Source: an uncultured Lachnospiraceae bacterium (GTDB lineage: Bacteria; Bacillota; Clostridia; Lachnospirales; Lachnospiraceae). From it: DNA of 55,822 bases. The position numbers and the translations under genes are program-made. This document shows positions 17,586 to 26,931 of the stretch, piece by piece. The number at the start of each line of letters is the position of its first letter. The stretch's first letter is position 1. The stretch is taken from positions 1-55,822 of the forward strand of contig CAJUQO010000014.1 of NCBI GenBank assembly GCA_910588295.1, written 5' to 3'. The notes under the pieces are model-generated. The model had not been told where the DNA came from and made no database searches. It saw only the letters and a list, made by a program, of their open reading frames with translations.

Positions 17586-17639
17586 AACCTCCTGTCATTT
17601 TTTCTCCAGTCTTTGGTACATCCGCCAGACCCACCAAAT

Positions 17640-17972
17640 CATAAAAAAAAGCCCTCTGCCAAAAGCAAAGGGCGACGCAGCCGCTGTACCACCTTATTTC
17701 AACACAGATACCGCGAATACACGCCATACAAAACGCGTCATCCCGACGCAGCGATCCGTTCATTCGCCCTATCCGTATCCTCTCATCCGATAACGGGGAT
17801 GAAACGTGCCCGCTTACTATGCCCCACAGTCAAAACTGCAGGAAATTTTCAGCGAACCGGTTCGAAAGCCACCTTCTCCCCGCCTGTCTCCGGGACATCT
17901 TTCAGCCGACGGACGTCCCTCTCTGCGGTCAGTACCGGGATACTCCTCTTTCTCACTACCTTTTTCTGTGTG
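17640..17972 (-). promoter_or_regulatory. T-box riboswitch leader of valS
   Basis: On the minus strand a leader of about 330 nt carries a long stem I region (AGAGAGGGACGTCC...GATGTCCC), then the conserved antiterminator T-box AAGGTGGTACAGCGG (near 17693-17679), then a terminator with a 10-bp stem and eight T (17672-17642). Uncharged tRNA-Val binding should favour the antiterminator. A GTG at 17872-17870 following AGAAG is a plausible valine specifier, but this was not folded. Confidence 0.9.
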
Positions 17973-17977
17973 GATTT

Positions 17978-18007
17978 ATCATAAACGCAGGGGACGGGGT
18001 TTGTCAA
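17978..18007 (-). promoter_or_regulatory. Promoter of the valS T-box leader
   Basis: TTGACA (18007-18002), 18 bases, TATGAT (17983-17978) on the minus strand, directly upstream of the T-box RNA. Confidence 0.7.
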
Positions 18008-18184
18008 GAAGGAATATTCGTAATTTGCCTTCGGCAAAGTCCTGAGATGCACTGTAACTAATCTTCTTACCTCGAATATTATCCGCTTGAAAAAAATTCA
18101 CATGTAATGTAAAAATAATTGACTAATTTTAATAAATATTATACATTTTGTCTATGAGAACTACAATATAAAGGAGAAGGTATC

Positions 18185-19972
18185 ATGAAAACGCAAAGAA
18201 AGCCACGGGCGCTTATGGTCGGAAGTGTGATGTTCCTTATTGCAATGGCATGGTTTGTGATAATGGGCAGGACGGTTGAAGCGGCCCCAAAAGTGACGGT
18301 TAAAAAAGTTGCTTCCGTGAATTCGTTGACGAAAAGCAAGACGATCAAACTTGCCAAGGGCAAAAAGGCTACTCTCAAAACGACTGTGACCGTTACGCCA
18401 AATAAGTCGGCAAACAAAAAGGTCATTTATAAAAGTTCAAACAAAAAAATAGCGACTGTCACAAGCAAGGGTGTGATTACCGGCAAAAAACCGGGTACAG
18501 CGAAAATCACCGTAACATCAGTCAAAAACAAGAAGGTAAAAGCTACGGTCACTGTCAAAGTGCTAAAAGGCAAAGTAACAAACATTGCACTGAACAAGAC
18601 CTCCCACACGCTTAAAACAGGCGCTACAGTAAAACTTACGGCGGCCGTTAAGGCAAGCGCAGGCGACAGCAAGGATATCGTATGGACAACTTCTAATAAG
18701 AAAGTTGCGACAGTGAACAGCAAAGGGACTGTAAAAGCGGTCGGAAACGGAAATGCCACCATCACCGCCAAAGCGGCGGACGGAACCGGAAAAAAAGCCG
18801 TCTGCAAGCTGACGGTAAAAAAAGCGGCAAACAGCCAGAGCAGTATCCGTTTTGCTAAAGATATGGTCAGTACCATGTATCCAACGGAAGAACTCATTAT
18901 CCGTGTCGAATGCAGTTCTTCCAAGCATGGAAAGATCACATGGAAATCATCTAATACCGACGTTATAGATTTTGTAGATGATTTTTTTAACGGCCCGAAG
19001 GAAGAGGAGGCTGTAATAATTGGTGCCGAGAACCCCGGAACAACCACCATTACGGCCACTGTAGACGGTAAAAGTGTAAGCCAAAAGATCAAGGTTGTGG
19101 CTCCCAAGCCCCAGTATACCTATGAAATCAACTTTTTGAACCCGCCATATTCATATGGCGCATTCAATCTTGTATATATAAAAACCGATAATCCGTCTTC
19201 CAAAAACTTTGAATTAGAATTCATTGATGTGGCCACTGGCGAAGAAAATGATCCGCTGGTCGCTATGACTAGTTGTTATTACCCAGATTTAAAACGGATG
19301 GGCACTATGACTCCCGGTTTTTTGTATAAAACGGATGGCGGATATCTTGGCGTATTTTTATTTTTGGATCCAGGGAAATGTAGGATTTCCGTTACAGAAT
19401 ATCTCTCTGACGCCAAGGGTAACAGGATACACTATAGAAGCTATAGAGATATCCCCCCGCTATACCAAACCCCGATAACTGCAGACGCCGGGAAGGGATA
19501 TATCGACATAAAGGATATGGCTAAGGAGGAAAGGATATGGCGGCAGTCCGTCATTGACAAAGTAACTACAGCATCCATGACAAAAAAAGCTAAAATGGAA
19601 GCGATCACACGCTATCTGGCCCAAAACTCTATTTATAGTAAAACACCAGCAGACGGCCGCCCCGGTTATGTTACTTTAGCTGCGGATACGGCGATACCTT
19701 TTTGGAAATTCCCAAAATTTGAAGTCAATTCTTACACTTCGCCCGCTATTTTAACGGCCTTTGGAGAAATGATCGGTTATCCGCTGGAAAATATGTATGG
19801 CAAATATCCATATGGTACGCCAGATTGGTATGCGTGGCATATGATAGCGCGATCCGTCGAAGATGGGACTTGTTATCAGTTCTGCCCCGCCACAGACACG
19901 AATGTTATTGATACATCCGCTATTAAGCAGTTGGATTTATCCAAATGGAAATTCTATACATGGTATAAATAA
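18185..19972 (+). CDS. Secreted Ig-like (BIG2) protein with degenerate transglutaminase-like end
   Basis: This 595-residue protein begins with a signal or anchor (residues 9-35, ending TVEAA). Two or three bacterial Ig-like group 2 domains follow, marked by IYKSSNKKIATVTSKGVITG and VWTTSNKKVATVNSKGTVKA, with a more diverged third near 225-310. The C-terminal 200 residues resemble a transglutaminase-like fold: helix KKAKMEAITRYLAQNSIYSK, the usual Cys position occupied by Ser516 (VNSYTSPAILTAFGEMIGY), His552 in WHMIARSVEDGTCYQF, and Asp near 572. It is probably a cell-surface protein. AAGGAGA precedes ATG 18185. The gene is visibly richer in A/T and lysine codons than its neighbours, which suggests transfer. 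Confidence 0.8.
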   Translation: MKTQRKPRALMVGSVMFLIAMAWFVIMGRTVEAAPKVTVKKVASVNSLTKSKTIKLAKGKKATLKTTVTVTPNKSANKKVIYKSSNKKIATVTSKGVITGKKPGTAKITVTSVKNKKVKATVTVKVLKGKVTNIALNKTSHTLKTGATVKLTAAVKASAGDSKDIVWTTSNKKVATVNSKGTVKAVGNGNATITAKAADGTGKKAVCKLTVKKAANSQSSIRFAKDMVSTMYPTEELIIRVECSSSKHGKITWKSSNTDVIDFVDDFFNGPKEEEAVIIGAENPGTTTITATVDGKSVSQKIKVVAPKPQYTYEINFLNPPYSYGAFNLVYIKTDNPSSKNFELEFIDVATGEENDPLVAMTSCYYPDLKRMGTMTPGFLYKTDGGYLGVFLFLDPGKCRISVTEYLSDAKGNRIHYRSYRDIPPLYQTPITADAGKGYIDIKDMAKEERIWRQSVIDKVTTASMTKKAKMEAITRYLAQNSIYSKTPADGRPGYVTLAADTAIPFWKFPKFEVNSYTSPAILTAFGEMIGYPLENMYGKYPYGTPDWYAWHMIARSVEDGTCYQFCPATDTNVIDTSAIKQLDLSKWKFYTWYK

Positions 19973-20010
19973 GCAAAAACCCGATAACTGTACTCAGTAC
20001 AATACTATAA

Positions 20011-20052
20011 GGGCATGGCAAAATCCTTTATTCCTGTGATTTTGCCATGCCC
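20011..20052. terminator. Bidirectional terminator between surface protein and jetC
   Basis: GGGCATGGCAAAATC (20011-20025) and its exact complement (20038-20052) flank a 12-base loop. The 15-bp stem lies between two converging genes and can serve both strands. Confidence 0.75.
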
Positions 20053-20079
20053 TTTCCCATGGGACGCACAATGGCCGCC

Positions 20080-23000
20080 CTAAAACACCAGCTCCATTTG
20101 CTCCACCACCTCAATCTGCGACACCTCCAGCGTATTCGGCTCGCTGCCTTTGATATGGTCGGTCTTCATGTACTGCATCCCGTTCCGCAGACTGGCCGCG
20201 ATCAGGTTTAGCACATAAATGTTATCAAACCGGTTGTAGATGGATTCCCCGCCAAGGCCGGTCAGGCAGATCAGCTGGGTATTGGCTTTCCCGGCCATAT
20301 CCATCAGCGGCTTTAACAGGTGGGAGGCGTTGGTCTGGGCAAAGGGATTATCCATCACCAGCACTTTGCCCTCATTCCGATCGGCAAAAAAGTCCGTGTC
20401 GTCCCGCCGCATGTAGCACAGCAGGCTGGACAATACCACAAAAGCGGAGAGGAAACCTTCGCCGCCGGAATTTCTCGCCACCTGGGCCCAGGTGATCGGA
20501 TACTCCCGCTGCTCCTCAATCTTGTACAGCTTGATCTGTACCTCCCCGATACCTACCACGGTATCGTACAGGTTTTTCGTGGTCAGCTGGGCGCCGAAAT
20601 ATTCCTGGGCATTCTCGTTGCGCTCAAAGATCGCAATCCCCCGGCGGGTGATCTCGTCAATGAGGTCAGACAGGCGGACACGGTAGAGGCTTTCATTTTC
20701 CTCCCAGTCCGGCAGCTGTATTTTCAGCATTTTCAGAGGACGTTCCCGGACCGTAATCGTGGAATTGCTGTCGATCCGTCCCAGGTTGGCATGGATTTCC
20801 CGGACATATTCCTCCAGAAGCTCCACGATCCGTTCCTTTTCCTTCTCCACCACGGAGATATCCACCTCCAGCTTTTCCATCAGGTCGTCAAAGGACTGGA
20901 CCGTGGTGGCCAGCTGGCGCAGTACCTGGGACGCGTCCTCTGTAAGCTCCAGCAGGATCTCCAGCGGCTTTTTATAATACTCGTCCGCAAAGGCGTCCAT
21001 CCGCAGGATTCGGTTCAGCGTCCGGACAAGGCCCTCCTTCGCATCCCGGCGATTCTCCAGAATGGCTTTGTAATCCCTGGCCAGCTCGCCCTTTTTCCGG
21101 CGCAGCTGCCCGCGGTCCAGCTCTGCCAGGGGTTCCTCCCATTCAACGGGTCCCGTCTGGGGCAAGTCGCTGTATTCCGCCAGGGCCGTCAGGTTTTCTT
21201 CATACCCCTGCCCTGCCTCGTGGAGGGACGCGGCTTTTTTCTGCAGCTGCTTTCCCTGGTACTCCAGCCGGCTTTTTGCCTCGTCAAAATCCCGAATCCG
21301 TATCTCTTCCAAAGCCAGGGGCCCCTCCTCCCCGCAGGCCTCGCGGATCTGGTCCAGACAGGCTTTCTTCCGGCTCTCCAGCACGGCGACCTGCGTCTGG
21401 GCCTCATTCCAGAGCCTTTTTTTCTCTTCCAGGTTCTTTCGGGCGCCGGACAGCTGCCTCTCTGTATGTTCTTCCTCCTGCTGGGTATAGGCGCAGCCCT
21501 CCCAGGCGCCGTCCGCAAGGCCGTATTTTTTCTGCAGGCGGCGCAGTTCCCGTCCGGCCTCCTCATAACGCTTCCGGGCCTTCTGCTCCCGCAGCTCCAG
21601 CTCCTGCAGCTCCTGGGACAGGCCGGCCGTAATGGCCTTGAACCGGGCCTCCTTGCCGGCGATATCCAGTTTTTCCAGTTCCTCATCCGCCGCTGTTTCC
21701 GGCTTCCTGGCGTAGGCGGCGTACCGGCGGCAGCATTCTGTAAGCTCCTGCTGCACCCGGGACAGACGTTCTGTCTCCATCCGCAGGCTCTCCAGATGCT
21801 CCTGTTCCCGCAGGAGCTGCCCTGCGTCCAGTTTCTGCCTTTCCTCCAGGGAGGCGGCCTCTTTCCTGCAGCCCTCCAGCCTCCGGCAGTCCTCTTCATA
21901 CCGTCCGTAAGCCTCGCAGAGCCGGGCGAAATCTTCCTGCCTGCGCTCCATCCCTTCGATCTTCCGCTCCGTTTTCCGGATCTCCTTTTCCAGGCCCGCG
22001 ACAGTTTCCTCCGTCGCCGCGAGATCTGCCGCCGTATCGTCCCGCTTTACGGCCAATTCCTGTATGGCCCGCTCCAGCTCCGCCAGGAGCGTTTCATTAG
22101 CCTCGTACTTTTCCCGGGTAACCGCCTGACCGCGGACCGTCTCCTTCCGCGCGAAATACTCTTCGTATTCCCGGTTGCGGATAGCAATGGCCTCCTTCTT
22201 TTTCTCAATCTTCCGTTCTGCCTCCCGCACCAGCAGGGCCAGCTTCTCCTCGCTCAGCAGATTTTCGTTAAAAAGCACATAAAAACTCACCTGGGGAAAT
22301 GTGATCACGCCGCTTTCCGCGGCTTCCCCGGCCTTTTCTTCCAGAAACTCCCGGCGAACCACCGGAACCGGGAAAGAGGTGTACACGCCGCTCTCCAGCC
22401 GGGACAGCTTTTCCAGCTCCTGTCCCGACAGGATCAGAGCATACGGCAGAAACGGATGATCCCGCACGATCTTTTTATTCTGTTCCTCGGAATAGCCGTT
22501 CTTTTTCATCCACTCCATCCCATATACCACCCGGATGCCCCGGTCCGCAAACTCCTGCTGCAGCTCCCCGGGCAGCTCCATCACCCGGCCCTGGGTCAGT
22601 TTCCGGTAGTCCCTCTCAAGCTGATCCTCCTCCTTTTCCAGGATGCGGCGCAGCCCGGCGATCTCCTGGAGCTTTTTCTCCGACGCACGGAGGATTTTCT
22701 CCGCATCAAACCGATCCTCCTTTGCAAGTTCCAGATATTTCAGGACAGGCGCGCGCTCCGCAAGCTCCCGGCCATAAAGGTCTTTCAGCTCCAGGGCCTG
22801 CTTTTTCTCCCACTGTTTCTGCTGGTTTTCCTGGTCCAGGGCCTCTAGGGCGCTTTTCAGGCTGCGGCTTTTCTCCCGCCCGTCCTCCAGACGCCGCTGC
22901 CGTCTGCGCTGGCCGCGGGCTTCTTCCTCCAGGGCCTGCCTGTCTTCTTCCTTCCGGATCTCCAATAGACCCGGCTCATAGCGGCCCAGAATATTGCGGG

Positions 23001-24498
23001 CAAGTCCCGCCCCATAGCGGCTGTTGAAAAACGTCTCCGCCTCGTCATAAGACCGCACGCTGCTCTTTAACGCCCCTTCCCGGGAGGCATTCTCCCTCAG
23101 GGACAGCTCTGTCGCCCGGATCTTCTCCTGCCTGTCCGAAACAGCCTGCTTGGCCCGGTGTTTTTCCCCGTCCTTTTCCTCCAGGCCGGCCTCATTTTCC
23201 GCAAGAGCCTTCCCATAATGGCAATGAAGCGCGTACCCTAGGTAATCCCGCTCCGGGGCCAGCTCTTCCGTCTTTTTATGGCAGACAGCCAGACGCTGCC
23301 CGGCTTCCATAAAATCCTCCCGCTCCTCCGACACAATATCTCGCTGTTTCGCGCAGGACAACAGATGAAGCCGCTCCTCATACTCCGCCGTATCCCGTTC
23401 CCATGCGTCCCGCTCCGCCTCCAGCATATCCCGGTTCCCGGCGAAAAAACGCTGTTCTTTCGCCAGCGTATGATATTCTCCGGACAGCCTTTCATACTGT
23501 ACCCGCCCCAGCGCCCGCCGGTTCTCCGAAACCTCCTCCTCCACAGCCAAAAGCCGCCCCGCCGTCTCTTCTTTTAACTGCTCCAATTCCCCGATAAAAG
23601 CGGCGATCCGGTTTTCCTGTTGTGATTTTTTCTCATCTACTGCCTGGTACTGCCCGGCTTTTTCCGCAATCTGCCGCCCCTCTTCCTTAAACAGGCGGAT
23701 GGTATCCCGCCGTTTGATCTTTGACTGGTTGGCCTTGTACTGCCCCACATATTTCCCGGTGATGGACTGGAACTCCTTCATACGGTTCTGCTCCCGGTTC
23801 AGCTTGCCCTCCACGGTCTCCAGAAACCATTTTTCCACCAGACCGCGCTCGTCTTTGCAATCAGAAAACAGGTTGGACAGCCCCGACTCCTCCAGATTAA
23901 CCTTTTTAATAATAGTCTCCCACTCCCGGTAATGGATCTGATATTCCCGCAGCTTGTCAAAATACTGGCGGGACTGGGCGGCGTTGCCCATATCATACAA
24001 AAAGAACCGGGAAGGGTTTTCCCGTTTAAACCGTTCAAAAAGCTGCCTGCAGGCGGCAAAGCTTTTCAGGACGATCTCTTTCTTTCCCCTCTCCACCACC
24101 GGCAGATGATGGATGTCCTGCATACAGGGCTCACTGTACTCGCTGACGATGTTGACAATCTCCAGCCTGTCCGGCTCTTCCCCATCTATGGCCTGGCTTT
24201 TGCGCACCATCATGCCCGTCAGCACGCAGCCCTCCCCTTGATCCAGCGACCACTCCACCAGGATAAAGGTGGGCTTTGGCGTATTAAAATAACTTTCAAA
24301 AGGCCTGTCCTTGGCGTCCCGGTAGCGTTTGTGCACAAAGGGCGCCGTCAACATCTGCACCAGCACCGATTTTCCGCCGCCGTTCCGGAGGGAAAGCAGG
24401 GTGCTCTCCCCATTCAAATGAAACGTCTCGTCGCTGACCTTGATCGCATTATTATTGTAATTCAGATTGACCAGCCGGATCGCTTTGATTCTACTCAT
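20080..24498 (-). CDS. jetC: Wadjet SMC-type ATPase JetC
   Basis: The 1472-residue protein is the SMC-like motor of a Wadjet (MksBEF-type) system, which finds and cleaves small circular DNA by loop extrusion. Walker A is LRNGGGKSV near residues 37-45; two very long coiled coils follow, with a hinge region near the middle. The C-terminal head has the ABC signature NSGGEGFLSAFVVL and Walker B VLVMDNPFAQTN, where the usual D-E pair is D-N. The size (over 1400) fits the large JetC of type II systems. ATG 24498 overlaps the end of jetB by 8 bases. It is the last gene of jetD-jetA-jetB-jetC, closed by a strong terminator. Confidence 0.92.
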   Translation of the reverse strand: MSRIKAIRLVNLNYNNNAIKVSDETFHLNGESTLLSLRNGGGKSVLVQMLTAPFVHKRYRDAKDRPFESYFNTPKPTFILVEWSLDQGEGCVLTGMMVRKSQAIDGEEPDRLEIVNIVSEYSEPCMQDIHHLPVVERGKKEIVLKSFAACRQLFERFKRENPSRFFLYDMGNAAQSRQYFDKLREYQIHYREWETIIKKVNLEESGLSNLFSDCKDERGLVEKWFLETVEGKLNREQNRMKEFQSITGKYVGQYKANQSKIKRRDTIRLFKEEGRQIAEKAGQYQAVDEKKSQQENRIAAFIGELEQLKEETAGRLLAVEEEVSENRRALGRVQYERLSGEYHTLAKEQRFFAGNRDMLEAERDAWERDTAEYEERLHLLSCAKQRDIVSEEREDFMEAGQRLAVCHKKTEELAPERDYLGYALHCHYGKALAENEAGLEEKDGEKHRAKQAVSDRQEKIRATELSLRENASREGALKSSVRSYDEAETFFNSRYGAGLARNILGRYEPGLLEIRKEEDRQALEEEARGQRRRQRRLEDGREKSRSLKSALEALDQENQQKQWEKKQALELKDLYGRELAERAPVLKYLELAKEDRFDAEKILRASEKKLQEIAGLRRILEKEEDQLERDYRKLTQGRVMELPGELQQEFADRGIRVVYGMEWMKKNGYSEEQNKKIVRDHPFLPYALILSGQELEKLSRLESGVYTSFPVPVVRREFLEEKAGEAAESGVITFPQVSFYVLFNENLLSEEKLALLVREAERKIEKKKEAIAIRNREYEEYFARKETVRGQAVTREKYEANETLLAELERAIQELAVKRDDTAADLAATEETVAGLEKEIRKTERKIEGMERRQEDFARLCEAYGRYEEDCRRLEGCRKEAASLEERQKLDAGQLLREQEHLESLRMETERLSRVQQELTECCRRYAAYARKPETAADEELEKLDIAGKEARFKAITAGLSQELQELELREQKARKRYEEAGRELRRLQKKYGLADGAWEGCAYTQQEEEHTERQLSGARKNLEEKKRLWNEAQTQVAVLESRKKACLDQIREACGEEGPLALEEIRIRDFDEAKSRLEYQGKQLQKKAASLHEAGQGYEENLTALAEYSDLPQTGPVEWEEPLAELDRGQLRRKKGELARDYKAILENRRDAKEGLVRTLNRILRMDAFADEYYKKPLEILLELTEDASQVLRQLATTVQSFDDLMEKLEVDISVVEKEKERIVELLEEYVREIHANLGRIDSNSTITVRERPLKMLKIQLPDWEENESLYRVRLSDLIDEITRRGIAIFERNENAQEYFGAQLTTKNLYDTVVGIGEVQIKLYKIEEQREYPITWAQVARNSGGEGFLSAFVVLSSLLCYMRRDDTDFFADRNEGKVLVMDNPFAQTNASHLLKPLMDMAGKANTQLICLTGLGGESIYNRFDNIYVLNLIAASLRNGMQYMKTDHIKGSEPNTLEVSQIEVVEQMELVF

Positions 24499-25204
24499 CC
24501 TCGGCCACCCCCAGTACCCGCCGCACCCGGCGGTAGTTATTCTGATTCAGCAAATTCCAGTCCATAAAATTGTCCAGCTTCTTGGTGGTTTTCACCATCT
24601 CGTCCTGTTCCACGTACTCCACCAGCCCCTGTTTCTGCAAAAAGACCAGGATCTGGTGAAGGAAACCCTCCTTCGTGGTGCGGGCCCGGGAACCCCTGTC
24701 GTCGGAACGCAGCGCCTCGTAAGCCTGCAGGATATCGGAAAAGGCGATCCCGCCCTCCTCCTGCTCCTCCGGGGTATTCTGCGCCCCCTCCTTGAGCCGT
24801 TCCGAAATGCAGTTTTGCAGCTCGCCGACGCGGATATACTCCCGAGTCTTGCTGCTGCTCCCCTGGCCGTCAAAAAACTCCACCAAAAGGGTCAGCACCA
24901 CGAATTGGGACAGATAATAGTCCCTGTCGGTAGCCCCCGATCTGCACAGGGCCGCCTTTAGCTGGGCTTTGGAAAAACCCAGGAAATTATTTTCTTCTTT
25001 GGGGATCAGATAGATCACATTCCCGTAACGCTCTACCGTGCTCCCGGCGATTTCCCCCTGGGATTTCACCAGGTTCTGGATCTCCTCCCGCTCCGTATAG
25101 GCCCGGTACAGGGTGTTTTCCCCATCCTCCCTGAGCTCATGGTTTTCCAGCAGATAATAGAAAATCTCCTGGCTGAGCCTCACCTCTCCCATTTCGTATG
25201 CCAT
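24491..25204 (-). CDS. jetB: Wadjet subunit JetB (kleisin-associated winged-helix)
   Basis: The 237-residue protein sits where the MksE/JetB subunit is expected and looks like the short winged-helix type (DUF6063-like; family recalled, not searched). The N-terminal EVRLSQEIFYYLLENHELRE is followed by a region ending in VYLIPKEEN-like strands (NVIYLIPKEENNFLGFSKAQ) and a C-terminal winged helix (ILVFLQKQGLVEYVEQDEMV). It would bind the JetA kleisin. ATG 25204 is preferred: AGGAGG lies 9 bases upstream, while the frame's first start, TTG 25228, lacks a site. Its stop overlaps jetC by 8 bases. Confidence 0.85.
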   Translation of the reverse strand: MAYEMGEVRLSQEIFYYLLENHELREDGENTLYRAYTEREEIQNLVKSQGEIAGSTVERYGNVIYLIPKEENNFLGFSKAQLKAALCRSGATDRDYYLSQFVVLTLLVEFFDGQGSSSKTREYIRVGELQNCISERLKEGAQNTPEEQEEGGIAFSDILQAYEALRSDDRGSRARTTKEGFLHQILVFLQKQGLVEYVEQDEMVKTTKKLDNFMDWNLLNQNNYRRVRRVLGVAEDE

Positions 25205-25279
25205 ATCCCATATTCCTCCTGTATCCAATGTCCTTTTGCCAAGCCCACGAACAGCTGCCGCAGGCGGCGGCGTCCGGGC

Positions 25280-26896
25280 TTATCCAAATGACGTCCCATC
25301 CCGTATCACCCGCACCGCCACGTCCGAACACCGGATACTCTTTTTCTCGCCCTTCTCGTTTACCACATTTTCGAATACCACCGGTTCCCTCCCGGGCAGC
25401 CGGTACGTTTCGATCCGCGTGACGCCAGCCATCCGCGGGTTTTCCTCCACCAGGCGCAGCGCCATCTCATGGAGCTGGAACTCCGCCGGACCGTCCTGGA
25501 TGAATTCGCTGCGCTCCTTTTTAAGGGCCGCCATATCCATGGCCTGGCACTTGATCAGCTCCACCATAATCTCCTTGAAAACCTCCACATTGGGGATCAG
25601 CCGCTCTGTCCCGCTCTTTTCCCGCAGCTCGCCCAGGGAAATCTCCCCTTTTTCGCAGGCCTGCCCCAGCAGATAGCCCAGACAGGCCTCATAGCGGCCC
25701 AGCTTTTCGCGCCGCCGCCGCTCCTGCTCCTTCTGCCATTCCTCCCCGTCAAAATCCAGCTCCTCCGCGAAATCCGCCTCTTCTTTTTTCCGCACCGGCC
25801 TCTGCAGCTCCATGGACTTATTAATATTGTAAGATTTTTCTATATCGCGGTTAAACAGAGGGCGCAGAAAATAATCCAGATCCCCCAGAGATTCCGGACG
25901 CGAAAGCAGCTTATCATACAACTCCGTACGCAGAGAAAACCGTTTGATCAGCGACATCTGCGCCAGAGCCTCCAATTCTTTCGTATATACCTCTTTCAGG
26001 TCAAAATGGCTGTTCAGTATCCGCTGGTGCTCGTCAATGGTGCGGTTTAAATACTGTTCAATCTCCCGCAGATGGGCAAGCTTTTCCTCCTCTTTTTTAC
26101 TGAGCCGCCGCACGTTGATATTCTCCTCCTCCAGCTCCCGGGCGCGCCCCTTCACCATTTCCCGGTAATCCTGGAATTTCCGCTTGGTATCGCTGATAGC
26201 GTCCAGATTTTCCAAAAGGATTTCCTCATAATCCTTCACAGAATAATTCAGGGCATTGCGCCGGATCCGGCCCACGGCCTCCTGGATTTTCTGCAGCTGG
26301 ATCCGCAGCATATTGAAAATGTTCTTGATCTCGTCCACGGCCTTGTCGTAACTCTGTTTCTCCAGATGCATCTGAAAAATCATCTCGTGGACCGTCAGCT
26401 TCATATTATTCTCGATTTCCAGGGTGGACAGAAGCAGATTATACCCGTCGTCCGTCAGATAATAGGACGTGCGCCGCAGCTCGTGATCCACATATACAAT
26501 CTTGTTAGCCACATAGCTCACATGCATGATATGATAGGCGTTCTGTTCAAAATCAAACCCATCAAAATACATGGCCTTCCCCTCGTTGGAAAGAACCACA
26601 TTGACAATAAAGTCCCCCAGCTGCCGGCATTCGTCATAGGTCAGCTTTTTCTTAAAATGCTGACCGTTCATATTGTCGATACATGCGCCGATATCGTCCA
26701 TGGTGCAGGCCTCCGCTTTCAGCGACTGCTCCATAATATATAAAAGCACGGCAAAAAGAAGGTTGATCTGCTCGTCCGCTTTCACAAAACCGTACTGTTT
26801 CCAGGTGGTTTTCTGGATGCTGTTCGCAATCAGAAGGGCATACATCCCCACATGCTTCATCCGCCGGGGAAACTGTCGGAGAAATTCATACTGCAT
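25280..26896 (-). CDS. jetA: Wadjet kleisin subunit JetA
   Basis: The 538-residue protein fits the MksF-like kleisin JetA of type II Wadjet (DUF5716-like; recalled). It opens with MQYEFLRQFPRRMKHVGMYA, has several amphipathic helices, a long central coiled-coil stretch (around residues 190-300, e.g. ELEEENINVRRLSKKEEEKL) and a C-terminal winged-helix-like region ending in VAVRVIRDGTSFG. JetA bridges the JetC heads. ATG 26896 is taken as the start because GAAGAGGAT lies upstream; a TTG at 26944 would overlap jetD. There are 75 bases between it and jetB, the largest gap in the operon. Confidence 0.88.
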   Translation of the reverse strand: MQYEFLRQFPRRMKHVGMYALLIANSIQKTTWKQYGFVKADEQINLLFAVLLYIMEQSLKAEACTMDDIGACIDNMNGQHFKKKLTYDECRQLGDFIVNVVLSNEGKAMYFDGFDFEQNAYHIMHVSYVANKIVYVDHELRRTSYYLTDDGYNLLLSTLEIENNMKLTVHEMIFQMHLEKQSYDKAVDEIKNIFNMLRIQLQKIQEAVGRIRRNALNYSVKDYEEILLENLDAISDTKRKFQDYREMVKGRARELEEENINVRRLSKKEEEKLAHLREIEQYLNRTIDEHQRILNSHFDLKEVYTKELEALAQMSLIKRFSLRTELYDKLLSRPESLGDLDYFLRPLFNRDIEKSYNINKSMELQRPVRKKEEADFAEELDFDGEEWQKEQERRRREKLGRYEACLGYLLGQACEKGEISLGELREKSGTERLIPNVEVFKEIMVELIKCQAMDMAALKKERSEFIQDGPAEFQLHEMALRLVEENPRMAGVTRIETYRLPGREPVVFENVVNEKGEKKSIRCSDVAVRVIRDGTSFG

Positions 26897-26931
26897 TTTG
26901 ACATCCTCTTCTTCCGTAATAAAAATCCACT

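Noticed and set aside
20320..22848. 842-residue plus-strand open frame opposite jetC
   Set aside because: Antisense to the jetC coiled coil; Leu/Gln-rich composition follows from Glu/Lys codons on the other strand, and no ribosome binding site fits.
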